Positions 1-6,917 are shown, counted from the stretch's first letter. The stretch is 9,163 nt of DNA from Chitinophaga pinensis (GCA_943330985.1 CALQJV010000028.1:1-9163); one strand, 5' to 3'. Notes: generated by a model not told the origin, from the letters alone. Numbers and translations: made by a program.

Positions 1-1
1 A

Positions 2-112
2 AAATTTATTTTACCTTCGCACCTTGCTCATGGATTAATTGGCGACAAGGATAAAATTCCGAGAAGATCTCCCATTGTTTATGACATCGAACTCATTCAA
101 CTTACACAATGA
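2..112 (+). CDS. C-terminal end of an FKBP-type peptidyl-prolyl isomerase (partial, cut by window edge)
   Basis: An open frame beginning at base 2 runs 36 codons to a TGA at 110-112. The translation contains LPSHLAHG, then a GDKDKIPRRSP segment, and ends in a PIVYDIELIQL strand. This matches the end of an FKBP domain, where IPS-LAYG is followed by the IPP loop and a final VFDVEL strand; the complete FKBPs downstream have the same pattern. The active-site Tyr of the AYG motif (Tyr82 in human FKBP12) is His here, and the usual IPP is IPR, so the domain may be weakened or specialised. The GDKDKI loop recalls GldI-like FKBPs of gliding Bacteroidota, but 36 residues cannot settle that. The stop overlaps the next start as ATGA, which suggests translational coupling and one operon. 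The start, signal peptide and rest of the protein lie outside the window. Confidence 0.8.
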   Translation, partial: KFILPSHLAHGLIGDKDKIPRRSPIVYDIELIQLTQ

Positions 113-1053
113 TTAAACACATTTCCCGGATTTCAACCGGTTTAGCAAGTATCGCAGTTATTCTGCTTAGTTCATGTGACTCTTCTCGTCACAAAGGTTT
201 TGAAGAAACAGAAGCCGGACTTTTTTACCAATTTCATCGTCAAGACGAAAGCGGTAAAGCCCCTCAATTAAAAGATATTTTATATGCTCACATGTCTTTG
301 AGTTTAAAAGGCAAAGGGGAAGAAGGGAAAGACTCAATCTTATTTGATTCTAAAAAATACCCTGATTTTCCAGAAGGAATTAAATTTATTCAGCTTTCCG
401 AATCCACGTTTAAAGGCGATTTGATGGACGGACTTCAAATGATGCATAAAGGAGATAGTGCTTCATTCATTATTTCGGCAGATTCATTCTTTTTGGTTTC
501 TAACAAAATGGATAAATTACCTCCAGGGATTGTAACTGGAGATGAACTTATTTTCCATATTGGTCTTGTTGATATTCAATCTGAACAAGAAACAATGAAA
601 CGCATTGAATCATTACGATCTCAATCGAACACGGAAGAAAAAGCCATGATGGATAAAATGCAAGCGGAAGAGCCTGCTGCTATTCAAGAATATCTAACCC
701 GTAAAAAAATTACGGCTAAACCAACTGCTTCGGGATTATATTTCATCGAAACGGCCAAAGGAAATGGTGCAAAAGCCAAATCTGGTCAGAAAGTAACCAT
801 GCAATACACTGGTTATTTATTGAATGGTAAAAAATTCGATTCAAGTTTTGATCACGATGGGCAGCCTTTTTCTTTTACACTAGGTAATAAAGAAGTAATT
901 GCAGGTTGGGACGAAGGAGTAGCCATGATGAACGTAGGTTCTTCTGCAACATTTGTTATTCCTTCTTCTTTAGCTTACGGATCTAACGGACAAGGTCCAA
1001 TTCCGCCATTCTCACCCTTGGTATTTGAAGTACAATTAATGAAAGCCGAATAA
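109..1053 (+). CDS. FKBP-type peptidyl-prolyl cis-trans isomerase, lipoprotein, with degenerate N-terminal FKBP module
   Basis: This is a predicted exported prolyl isomerase of 314 residues that should help proteins fold in the envelope. The N-terminus is a lipoprotein signal: basic residues, a hydrophobic stretch at 11-20, and a lipobox LSSC with Cys23 as the lipidation site. Residues about 55-157 form a degenerate FKBP-like module. Its KGDLMDGLQMM segment aligns with the canonical GWDEGVAMM, but Leu replaces the active-site Trp and the AYG motif is absent. A charged, probably helical linker spans about 158-203. Residues about 205-313 are an intact FKBP domain. The FKBP12-type pocket is present: Tyr233, Phe243, Asp244, Phe256, Val263-Ile264, Trp267, Tyr290 and Phe306. 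The ATG overlaps the upstream FKBP stop (ATGA), and the next FKBP gene begins 2 nt after the stop. Assignment to FKBP is firm. Substrates are unknown, and a catalytic role for the N-terminal module is unlikely. Confidence 0.93.
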   Translation: MIKHISRISTGLASIAVILLSSCDSSRHKGFEETEAGLFYQFHRQDESGKAPQLKDILYAHMSLSLKGKGEEGKDSILFDSKKYPDFPEGIKFIQLSESTFKGDLMDGLQMMHKGDSASFIISADSFFLVSNKMDKLPPGIVTGDELIFHIGLVDIQSEQETMKRIESLRSQSNTEEKAMMDKMQAEEPAAIQEYLTRKKITAKPTASGLYFIETAKGNGAKAKSGQKVTMQYTGYLLNGKKFDSSFDHDGQPFSFTLGNKEVIAGWDEGVAMMNVGSSATFVIPSSLAYGSNGQGPIPPFSPLVFEVQLMKAE

Positions 1054-1055
1054 TT

Positions 1056-1982
1056 ATGAAAATAATCTATAAAATAACATTCATTGCTAGTCTTTTGATC
1101 AGTTGCACTGTTGCTTCTGCTCAAAGTAAATCGAAAGTTAAATCTGATACACCCAAAGGATTTACAATAACTCCCAATAAATTAGTATATAAGCTTCTTC
1201 GCACGAATAAAAACGCTAGAACTTCTAAGATAAGTGATGTACTTTCTTTTCGCGCACAGTATTTCATTAAGAAAAACAATCAAGATTCGTTGTTATTCGA
1301 TTCGAAAGTAAATCCAGGGGGAATGGTAACATTGCAACTTTCAGCTCCTTCATACAAAGGCGATTTAATGGAAGGATTGGCGATGATGCATCAAGGAGAT
1401 TCGGCAACATTTTTAGTGCCTGCCGATTCATTCTTTATAAAGACTGTTCAACTCGAACATCTTCCTCCTTTTATTCAATCGGGAGAAAAAATCCGTTTTG
1501 AAATAGGAATGGTCGAAATTAATACGATGGAAGAAATGCAAAAAAAGCAAGCGGTTTTAGATTCAATATCACAGATAGAAATGAAAACACAAAACGAAAA
1601 GGAAATGCAAGTATTGCTTGCTAAAATGGCTGAGAAAGGTGATAATCAAACTCCAGAACCAAGTGGATTGATTATCATTCAACGTCAAAAAGGAAATGGT
1701 ATAAAGCCGGTTGCCGGTCAAAAAGTTTCGGTTCATTATACGGGAACCTTGTTGGATGGAACCGTTTTCGATTCAAGCGTTCAACGCAATGAACCTATTG
1801 AATTTACATTGGGCGAAGGTCAAGTGATCAAAGGATGGGACGAAGGTATTGCAGCAATTGAAGTAGGAGGGAAGGCAACCTTAATGATTCCATCTTGGAT
1901 GGCTTATGGTGCTCGTGCTATGGGACCAATTCCAGCAAATTCCTCTTTGATTTTTGAAGTTGAACTTGTTAAGATTGATTAA
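1056..1982 (+). CDS. FKBP-type peptidyl-prolyl cis-trans isomerase, exported, with degenerate N-terminal FKBP module
   Basis: This 308-residue paralogue of the preceding gene has the same layout. The signal sequence is ambiguous. A lipobox-like LISC (Cys17) would make a lipoprotein, while ASA-Q at 20-23 is a plausible signal peptidase I site giving a soluble periplasmic protein. Residues about 58-156 form a degenerate FKBP-like module. It shares with its neighbour the FDSK strand, a KGDLMEGLAMMHQGDSATF block and the PADSFF motif, and it also lacks the active-site Trp. A Lys/Glu/Met-rich helical linker follows at about 157-197. The C-terminal FKBP domain (about 200-307) looks active, with Tyr228, Phe238-Asp239, Phe250, Val257-Ile258, Trp261, Tyr284 and Phe300. 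The gene sits 2 nt after one FKBP gene and 5 nt before another, so it is almost certainly cotranscribed with both. The family call is firm; the biological client is not visible. Confidence 0.93.
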   Translation: MKIIYKITFIASLLISCTVASAQSKSKVKSDTPKGFTITPNKLVYKLLRTNKNARTSKISDVLSFRAQYFIKKNNQDSLLFDSKVNPGGMVTLQLSAPSYKGDLMEGLAMMHQGDSATFLVPADSFFIKTVQLEHLPPFIQSGEKIRFEIGMVEINTMEEMQKKQAVLDSISQIEMKTQNEKEMQVLLAKMAEKGDNQTPEPSGLIIIQRQKGNGIKPVAGQKVSVHYTGTLLDGTVFDSSVQRNEPIEFTLGEGQVIKGWDEGIAAIEVGGKATLMIPSWMAYGARAMGPIPANSSLIFEVELVKID

Positions 1983-1987
1983 ATCAA

Positions 1988-2782
1988 ATGCGTAACATTT
2001 CACTTTTTCTGTTATTGTTTTCTGCTGGAGTCATTCTTGCGCAGGATGTTAAACTTAACGTTAATCAAGAGTATACAAGTACAAGTGGCTTAAAGATTAA
2101 TCTTCAGAAATCGGCAAAAGGGAAATTGTTAAATAAAGGCGATAAGATTAAAGTTCATTATACGGGAACTTTGGTTGATGGTAGAAAGTTTGATTCTTCT
2201 CGCGATCGCAATCAACCCTTTGAATTTGTCATTGGCATGAAGCAAGTAATAGCCGGATGGGACGAAGCATTTCAACTTTTAAAGATTGGAGATCATGCAA
2301 TGTTGACCATTCCGCCGGATTTGGGTTATGGAGAAACTCCCATGCCGAATATTCCAGAGGGTTCGTTCCTTGTTTTTGATGTTGAAGTAATTGACGCAAA
2401 AAGAAATTTTATTCCTCTGCCATTTGAAAGAAATGAAAAACAAAAAACGCTTACTTCTTCCGGGTTGGAATATTATATTATTCAACAAGGTGAAGGTGAA
2501 AAAGCCGAAAATGGTAAAACGGTGGAAGTGCAATACACCGGCTTTTTAGAAAATGGAGATGTATTCGATTCATCCATTATTCGTGATAAGCCATATTCGT
2601 TTCGCTTGGGAGCTGGAATGGTTATTACAGGTTGGGATGAAGGAATCTCAAAATTAAATGTTGGAGGTAAAGCATTGTTATCTATTCCATATCAGTTGGC
2701 ATATGGAGAATCAGGAAGGCCTCCACTGATTCCTCCCAAAGCTCGATTACTCTTTAATGTAGAACTTATTTCAGTGAAATAA
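1988..2782 (+). CDS. Periplasmic tandem two-domain FKBP-type peptidyl-prolyl cis-trans isomerase
   Basis: This predicted periplasmic isomerase has 264 residues and carries two intact FKBP domains. A short signal peptide (hydrophobic 5-17, cleavage likely after Ala18 in ILA-Q) has no lipobox Cys, so the protein should be soluble. Domain 1 (about 32-136) has Tyr58, Phe68-Asp69, Phe80, Val87-Ile88, Trp91, Tyr114 (as GYG) and Phe130. Domain 2 (about 157-263) has Tyr183, Phe193-Asp194, Phe205, Val212-Ile213, Trp216, Tyr239 and Phe256. Unlike the two genes before it, both modules keep the Trp and Tyr of the active site, so both may be catalytic. In domain 1, WDEAF replaces the commoner WDEG, a mild change. 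It is the last gene of the FKBP run, starts 5 nt after its neighbour and is followed directly by a strong hairpin terminator. The ATG is the first in frame and gives a good signal sequence. Confidence 0.93.
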   Translation: MRNISLFLLLFSAGVILAQDVKLNVNQEYTSTSGLKINLQKSAKGKLLNKGDKIKVHYTGTLVDGRKFDSSRDRNQPFEFVIGMKQVIAGWDEAFQLLKIGDHAMLTIPPDLGYGETPMPNIPEGSFLVFDVEVIDAKRNFIPLPFERNEKQKTLTSSGLEYYIIQQGEGEKAENGKTVEVQYTGFLENGDVFDSSIIRDKPYSFRLGAGMVITGWDEGISKLNVGGKALLSIPYQLAYGESGRPPLIPPKARLLFNVELISVK

Positions 2783-2826
2783 TCACAAAAAAAAAATCCA
2801 GCGAAAGCTGGATTTTTTTTGTGATT
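2781..2826. terminator. Bidirectional hairpin terminator between convergent genes
   Basis: A long inverted repeat starts in the stop codon of the last FKBP gene. The core is ATCCAGC, a GAAA (GNRA-type) tetraloop at 2803-2806, then GCTGGAT. It is extended by a run of 10 A on the left (2787-2796) and 8 T on the right (2813-2820), and closed by AATCAC/GTGATT at the base. Only two A bases bulge. The T run follows the stem on the plus strand, and the A run gives a U run on minus-strand transcripts. One element can therefore terminate both the FKBP operon and the HPt gene, whose stop codon is at 2832. Confidence 0.9.
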
Positions 2827-2831
2827 CTGTT

Positions 2832-3194
2832 TTATGAATTGAGTTCCGTTTGAAGTTTTGCGATAACTGCATCAATGATAAATTCAATTTTATCTATTAA
2901 ACTAGGAAGTTCATCCAAGTGAATAGCCTCCTTTCCAAAACGCTCAACGGAACGAATATCCTCCTTTAAACTATCGATACCCATAGTGTCGATTGATGGC
3001 TTTATTTTATGCGCCACACCGCCCAAACTTTCCCAGTTTTTATCGGCCAAATGTTGTTTTATTTCATGAATGGCAGGAGGAAGTGTATCAATAAACAAGG
3101 ACATCATCTTTTTTACAAAATCGTTATTGCCTTGAGAAATTTCTCGAATCATCGTTAAATCGTACAATTCACCTTCTGGTAATTGATTGTTCAT
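2832..3194 (-). CDS. HPt (histidine phosphotransfer) domain protein
   Basis: This small 120-residue protein consists almost wholly of one HPt domain, the relay module of multistep His-Asp phosphorelays. The diagnostic motif is AHKIKPS at 61-67, corresponding to the family's AHxLKGS, with His62 as the likely phospho-acceptor and Lys63 and Lys65 beside it. Helical segments surround it: FVKKMMSLFIDTLPPAIHEI before, and GIDSLKEDIRSVE and a C-terminal helix after, as in a four-helix bundle. There is no signal peptide or membrane segment, so it should be cytoplasmic. No histidine kinase or response regulator is encoded in the window, so its partners must be elsewhere, probably a hybrid kinase. It converges on the FKBP operon and lies 160 nt downstream of the LOG-family gene on the same strand. 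I see no exact TAnnTTTG promoter motif in that gap, so read-through from uvrA-LOG is possible. The fold call is strong; the pathway is unknown. Confidence 0.88.
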   Translation of the reverse strand: MNNQLPEGELYDLTMIREISQGNNDFVKKMMSLFIDTLPPAIHEIKQHLADKNWESLGGVAHKIKPSIDTMGIDSLKEDIRSVERFGKEAIHLDELPSLIDKIEFIIDAVIAKLQTELNS

Positions 3195-3354
3195 ATGCTG
3201 AAGTGTTACAATCGTTAATTTGAATTTCGTGTGGATTTACTGTTTTATTATTTACTGAATTTTATATCTGCACACGAGTTGAATTCACTACGATAAATAA
3301 AAAAATAAAGTTCTATTGGAATTGAATTTTTTTCTGAAGAATTTAAATTCCTTG

Positions 3355-4080
3355 TTAAAAATTCGGACGGAACATGTATTTATTGTAAAAATCATTTATC
3401 GCCTGAACGGCCTCTTCAGGAGTATCAACCAATGAAAATAAATCTAAATCATCAACTGAAACAAATGGGTTCTCGTTAATTTGTTGCTCTTTAATCCAAT
3501 CAACAATTCCACCCCAGAATTTCTTGCCTACTAAAACCAATGGAAAGCGCGCAATTTTGTTGGTTTGTATTAATGTGATAGCTTCGAAAAACTCATCCAA
3601 TGTTCCAAATCCACCAGGCATAATAACAAAACCTTGTGCGTACTTCATGAACATCACTTTACGAACAAAGAAATAATCGAAGTTTATAATCTTATCGCGG
3701 TCGATATAACGATTTCCATCTTGTTCATGAGGAAGTACGATATTTAATCCTACCGATTTTCCACCACCACGATGAGCTCCTTTATTTCCAGCTTCCATAA
3801 TTCCAGGTCCTCCGCCGGTAATAATCCCATAACCTTCAACAGTTAAACGATAGGCTATATCTTCAGCCATTATGTAATAAGGATCTTCAGGTTTCGAACG
3901 TGCCGAACCAAATATTGATACACATGGGCCAATTTTGCCAAGCTTTTCAAATCCCTCAACAAACTCAGCCATGATTTTGAAAATCTGCCAAGAGTTTGTC
4001 GTCTTTATCTCAAAATTATCTTTCTCTTTAAAAGCCTCGATTATTTTGTCTTCGTGGCCACTTTTCTTATTAATATCCAT
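3355..4080 (-). CDS. LOG-family (TIGR00730-type) Rossmann-fold nucleotide phosphoribohydrolase
   Basis: This cytoplasmic 241-residue protein is of the LOG / 'lysine decarboxylase-like' family. Characterised members cleave nucleoside 5'-monophosphates (cytokinin ribotides in plants, AMP or similar in bacteria) to free base and ribose 5-phosphate. Older 'lysine decarboxylase' labels are misannotations. Visible signatures are FGSAR (57-61), GGGPGIMEAGNKGA (89-102), an Arg140-Lys141 pair in FFVRKVMF, and PGGFGTLDE (155-163). Arg140 and Glu163 correspond to the usual catalytic Arg and Glu. An N-terminal extension of about 50 mostly helical, charged residues precedes the Rossmann core, which makes it longer than minimal LOG proteins. 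The ATG lies 2 nt after the uvrA stop, so it is probably cotranscribed with uvrA. I see no strong hairpin downstream. The family call is firm, but which nucleotide it uses cannot be read from the sequence. Confidence 0.9.
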   Translation of the reverse strand: MDINKKSGHEDKIIEAFKEKDNFEIKTTNSWQIFKIMAEFVEGFEKLGKIGPCVSIFGSARSKPEDPYYIMAEDIAYRLTVEGYGIITGGGPGIMEAGNKGAHRGGGKSVGLNIVLPHEQDGNRYIDRDKIINFDYFFVRKVMFMKYAQGFVIMPGGFGTLDEFFEAITLIQTNKIARFPLVLVGKKFWGGIVDWIKEQQINENPFVSVDDLDLFSLVDTPEEAVQAINDFYNKYMFRPNF

Positions 4081-4082
4081 CT

Positions 4083-6917
4083 TTAATTTAGTTCGTTTTT
4101 TAAAAATTGTGCGGTATAACTCGTTGGATGTTTTGAAACAAATTCAGGCGTTCCCTCAGCTAAGACAGTTCCGCCTCGATTTCCTCCTTCAGGTCCAATA
4201 TCAATCAGATGATCAGCAACTTTGATAATATCTAAATTGTGTTCAATGATTAAAACGGTGTTGCCTCGATCAACCAATTTTTGTAATACGTCAAGCAATA
4301 TACGGATATCTTCGAAATGCAAACCCGTTGTTGGTTCATCGAGAATGTAAAAAGTGCTACCCGTATCTTTTTTAGAAAGTTCGGTTGCAAGCTTCACACG
4401 CTGAGCTTCTCCACCACTTAAGGTTGTTGAAGATTGCCCAAGTGAGATATAACCCAAACCAACATCTTGCAGGGTTTTTATTTTGATTAAGATGCTTGGG
4501 ATATTTGCGAAAAAATCAACGGCTTGATCAATCGTTAAATTCAAAACATCACTAATCGATTTTCCTTTATAACGTATTTCAAGTGTTTCTCTATTATAAC
4601 GTTTTCCTTGACATGTTGGGCATTGCACATAAACATCGGGCAGGAAGTTCATTTCAATTACTTGCATTCCTCCTCCACTGCATGTTTCACAACGGCCGCC
4701 TTTTACATTGAACGAAAATCGTCCGGGTTTATAGCCGCGAATACTCGCTTCAGGTAAGGATGAAAATAATGTACGGATATCTGAAAACACATTTGTATAA
4801 GTCGCAGGATTAGAACGTGGTGTTCTCCCAATCGGACTTTGGTCGATTTCTATGACTTTGTCGATATGTTGAAGTCCTTCGATTTTTTTATAAGCAAGAG
4901 GTTTCTTGTTGGAACGAAAAAAATACTGACTTAAAATGGGGTAAAGTGTTTCATTTATTAATGTTGACTTGCCACTTCCCGAAACGCCCGAAACACAGAT
5001 GAGCATCCCGAGTGGAAATTCGACGGTTACATTTTTCAAATTGTTACCACTCGCTTCTATTAATTTAAGCAATTGCCCGTTTCCTTTTCGTCTTTCTTGC
5101 GGAATCGCGATAGAAATTTCGTTCCGTAAATATTTTGCAGTTAGTGAATCGCCTTGTGATAAAGTCGCTCCTGTACCTTGGGCCACAACCCTTCCGCCAT
5201 GAACTCCAGCACCAGGTCCAATATCAATTACATGGTCTGCGGCCATAATCATGTCTTTGTCGTGCTCTACTACAAGCACAGAATTTCCCGAATCGCGCAG
5301 TTCTTGAAGGGCTTTAATGAGGCGCACATTGTCGCGTTGATGTAAGCCAATACTAGGTTCATCGAGGATATATAAAACACCAACCAACTTCGACCCGATT
5401 TGAGTAGCCAAACGAATCCGTTGTGACTCTCCCCCCGATAAACTTCCAGCGCTTCGATGAATGGTGAGGTATTCTAATCCAACATCCATAAGAAATCCAA
5501 TACGTGTTTTAATTTCTTTTACAACTTCTTGGGCAATAGCAAGCTGTCGTTCGGCCATGCGAGATTCAATATCGGCGAACCATGTTTGCAAATTGGCAAT
5601 GTCCATACGGGCTATTTCACCAATATTTTTACCATCAATCCGAAACCAAAGCGCTTCTTTTTTAACTCGATCACCTTCACAATCAGGGCAAACAACATCG
5701 TTCATGTATTCGAGTGCCCAATTTTTAGTGTTTTCTGAATTGCTTTCTTCGTGTTGTTCTTTGATGAAATTGACAATACCATTGAACTCCATCGCATAGC
5801 CACTCGTATTGTAATTTGGGTTTTTTATTTTGAGAATTTCTTCGGTCCCATACAAAATCGCATTGATTGCAGATTCATCGATGTCTTCAATTGCATCATT
5901 GATATTGAATCCATATTTATCGGCAATCGCTTCAATCTGAGCAAAAATCCAATTGTTTTTATATTCTCCCAACGGCACAATTCCACCATGACGAAGGCTT
6001 TTCTTTGGGTTGGGAATGATTTTATGGATATCAACTTCAGTCACTTTTCCTAAACCATGGCAACGGGGACAAGCACCATAAGGCGAGTTGAAAGAAAATA
6101 AATTGGGAGCTGGTTCATCGTATGAAATCCCCGAAGTTGGGCACATCAGAAAGCGACTAAAATGACGCGCCTGGTCCGAATCGGAATCTAATACCATCAT
6201 GCTTCCTTTACCATGTTTCATGGCCAACTTTAGCGATTCGGTTATTCGTTGTGCGCTGCTTTCATTTACTTCAATTCGATCAACAACAATTTCAATATCA
6301 TGCACTTTATAACGATCGAGTTTCATTCCGAAAGTCATGTCCAGGACTTTTCCATCAACCCGAACTTTTAAAAAACCCATTTTTCGAATTTGTTCGAATA
6401 GCTCACGGTAATGTCCTTTTCTTCCTTTTACTATGGGTGATAAAAGACTGATTCGTTTATCGTTGAAATCATTTAAGATAAGTGCTAGGATTTGCTGCTC
6501 TGAATACCGAATCATCTTTTCACCCGTAACATAAGAGAATGCCTCGCCAGCTCGAGCATACAACAATCGAAGGAAATCGTAAATCTCCGTAATGGTACCT
6601 ACCGTCGATCGTGGATTTTTGCCGGTAGTTTTTTGTTCAATCGAAATTACCGGACTCAGACCCGTTATCTTATCTACTTCGGGCCTTTCCATATTACCCA
6701 AAAATTGTCGGGCGTATGCTGAAAAACTCTCAATATACCTGCGTTGCCCTTCAGCATATATGGTGTCAAATGCCAAAGACGACTTACCACTTCCACTTAA
6801 ACCTGTTATAACAACAAGTTTATTTCGGGGAATACTCACATCGATATTCTTCAGATTATGTTCGCGGGCACCGTATACTTCAATCGAAGCTTCCCCCACA
6901 GAATCTTTCACGTTCAT
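4083..6917 (-). CDS. uvrA: UvrABC excinuclease subunit A (DNA damage-recognition ATPase)
   Basis: UvrA is the damage-sensing ABC ATPase of nucleotide excision repair; its dimer loads UvrB onto damaged DNA. At 944 residues the protein is full length (E. coli about 940). ATP site one has Walker A GLSGSGKSS (39-47, Lys45), signature LSGGE (493-497) and Walker B ILDEPS (517-522). ATP site two has Walker A GVSGSGKST (644-652, Lys650), signature LSGGE (833-837) and ILDEPT (858-863). The C-terminal zinc finger is intact, with Cys743, Cys746, Cys766 and Cys769. A CPDCEG pair (Cys410, Cys413) is also present. In the first zinc-binding region, CPTSG at 259-263 has Ser where many UvrAs have the second Cys, while Cys283 and Cys286 remain. 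I believe this variant is common in Bacteroidota. The ATG at 6917 places the first Walker motif at the normal distance. A putative promoter lies just upstream, and a LOG-family gene follows 2 nt after the stop. Confidence 0.98.
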   Translation of the reverse strand: MNVKDSVGEASIEVYGAREHNLKNIDVSIPRNKLVVITGLSGSGKSSLAFDTIYAEGQRRYIESFSAYARQFLGNMERPEVDKITGLSPVISIEQKTTGKNPRSTVGTITEIYDFLRLLYARAGEAFSYVTGEKMIRYSEQQILALILNDFNDKRISLLSPIVKGRKGHYRELFEQIRKMGFLKVRVDGKVLDMTFGMKLDRYKVHDIEIVVDRIEVNESSAQRITESLKLAMKHGKGSMMVLDSDSDQARHFSRFLMCPTSGISYDEPAPNLFSFNSPYGACPRCHGLGKVTEVDIHKIIPNPKKSLRHGGIVPLGEYKNNWIFAQIEAIADKYGFNINDAIEDIDESAINAILYGTEEILKIKNPNYNTSGYAMEFNGIVNFIKEQHEESNSENTKNWALEYMNDVVCPDCEGDRVKKEALWFRIDGKNIGEIARMDIANLQTWFADIESRMAERQLAIAQEVVKEIKTRIGFLMDVGLEYLTIHRSAGSLSGGESQRIRLATQIGSKLVGVLYILDEPSIGLHQRDNVRLIKALQELRDSGNSVLVVEHDKDMIMAADHVIDIGPGAGVHGGRVVAQGTGATLSQGDSLTAKYLRNEISIAIPQERRKGNGQLLKLIEASGNNLKNVTVEFPLGMLICVSGVSGSGKSTLINETLYPILSQYFFRSNKKPLAYKKIEGLQHIDKVIEIDQSPIGRTPRSNPATYTNVFSDIRTLFSSLPEASIRGYKPGRFSFNVKGGRCETCSGGGMQVIEMNFLPDVYVQCPTCQGKRYNRETLEIRYKGKSISDVLNLTIDQAVDFFANIPSILIKIKTLQDVGLGYISLGQSSTTLSGGEAQRVKLATELSKKDTGSTFYILDEPTTGLHFEDIRILLDVLQKLVDRGNTVLIIEHNLDIIKVADHLIDIGPEGGNRGGTVLAEGTPEFVSKHPTSYTAQFLKNELN

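Noticed and set aside
2279..2533. 84-codon minus-strand open frame inside the third complete FKBP gene
   Set aside because: It lies wholly antisense to a clear two-domain FKBP gene and its translation shows no recognisable domain.
3299..3352. A/T runs and the GAATTTAAATTC palindrome after the LOG gene as a terminator
   Set aside because: The palindrome leaves no loop and the alternative GGAATT/AATTCC pairing is weak with a 23-nt loop; AT-rich DNA explains it.
3355..4080. Lysine decarboxylase as the function of the LOG-family gene
   Set aside because: GGGPGIMEA and PGGFGTLDE mark LOG-type phosphoribohydrolases; there is no PLP-dependent decarboxylase fold.
3935..4225. Plus-strand open frame across the uvrA/LOG junction
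   Set aside because: It is antisense to two strongly supported genes with intact motifs and has no family features.
4969..6451. Several plus-strand and alternative-frame open stretches within uvrA
   Set aside because: All overlap the uninterrupted uvrA frame and show only complementary or shifted composition.
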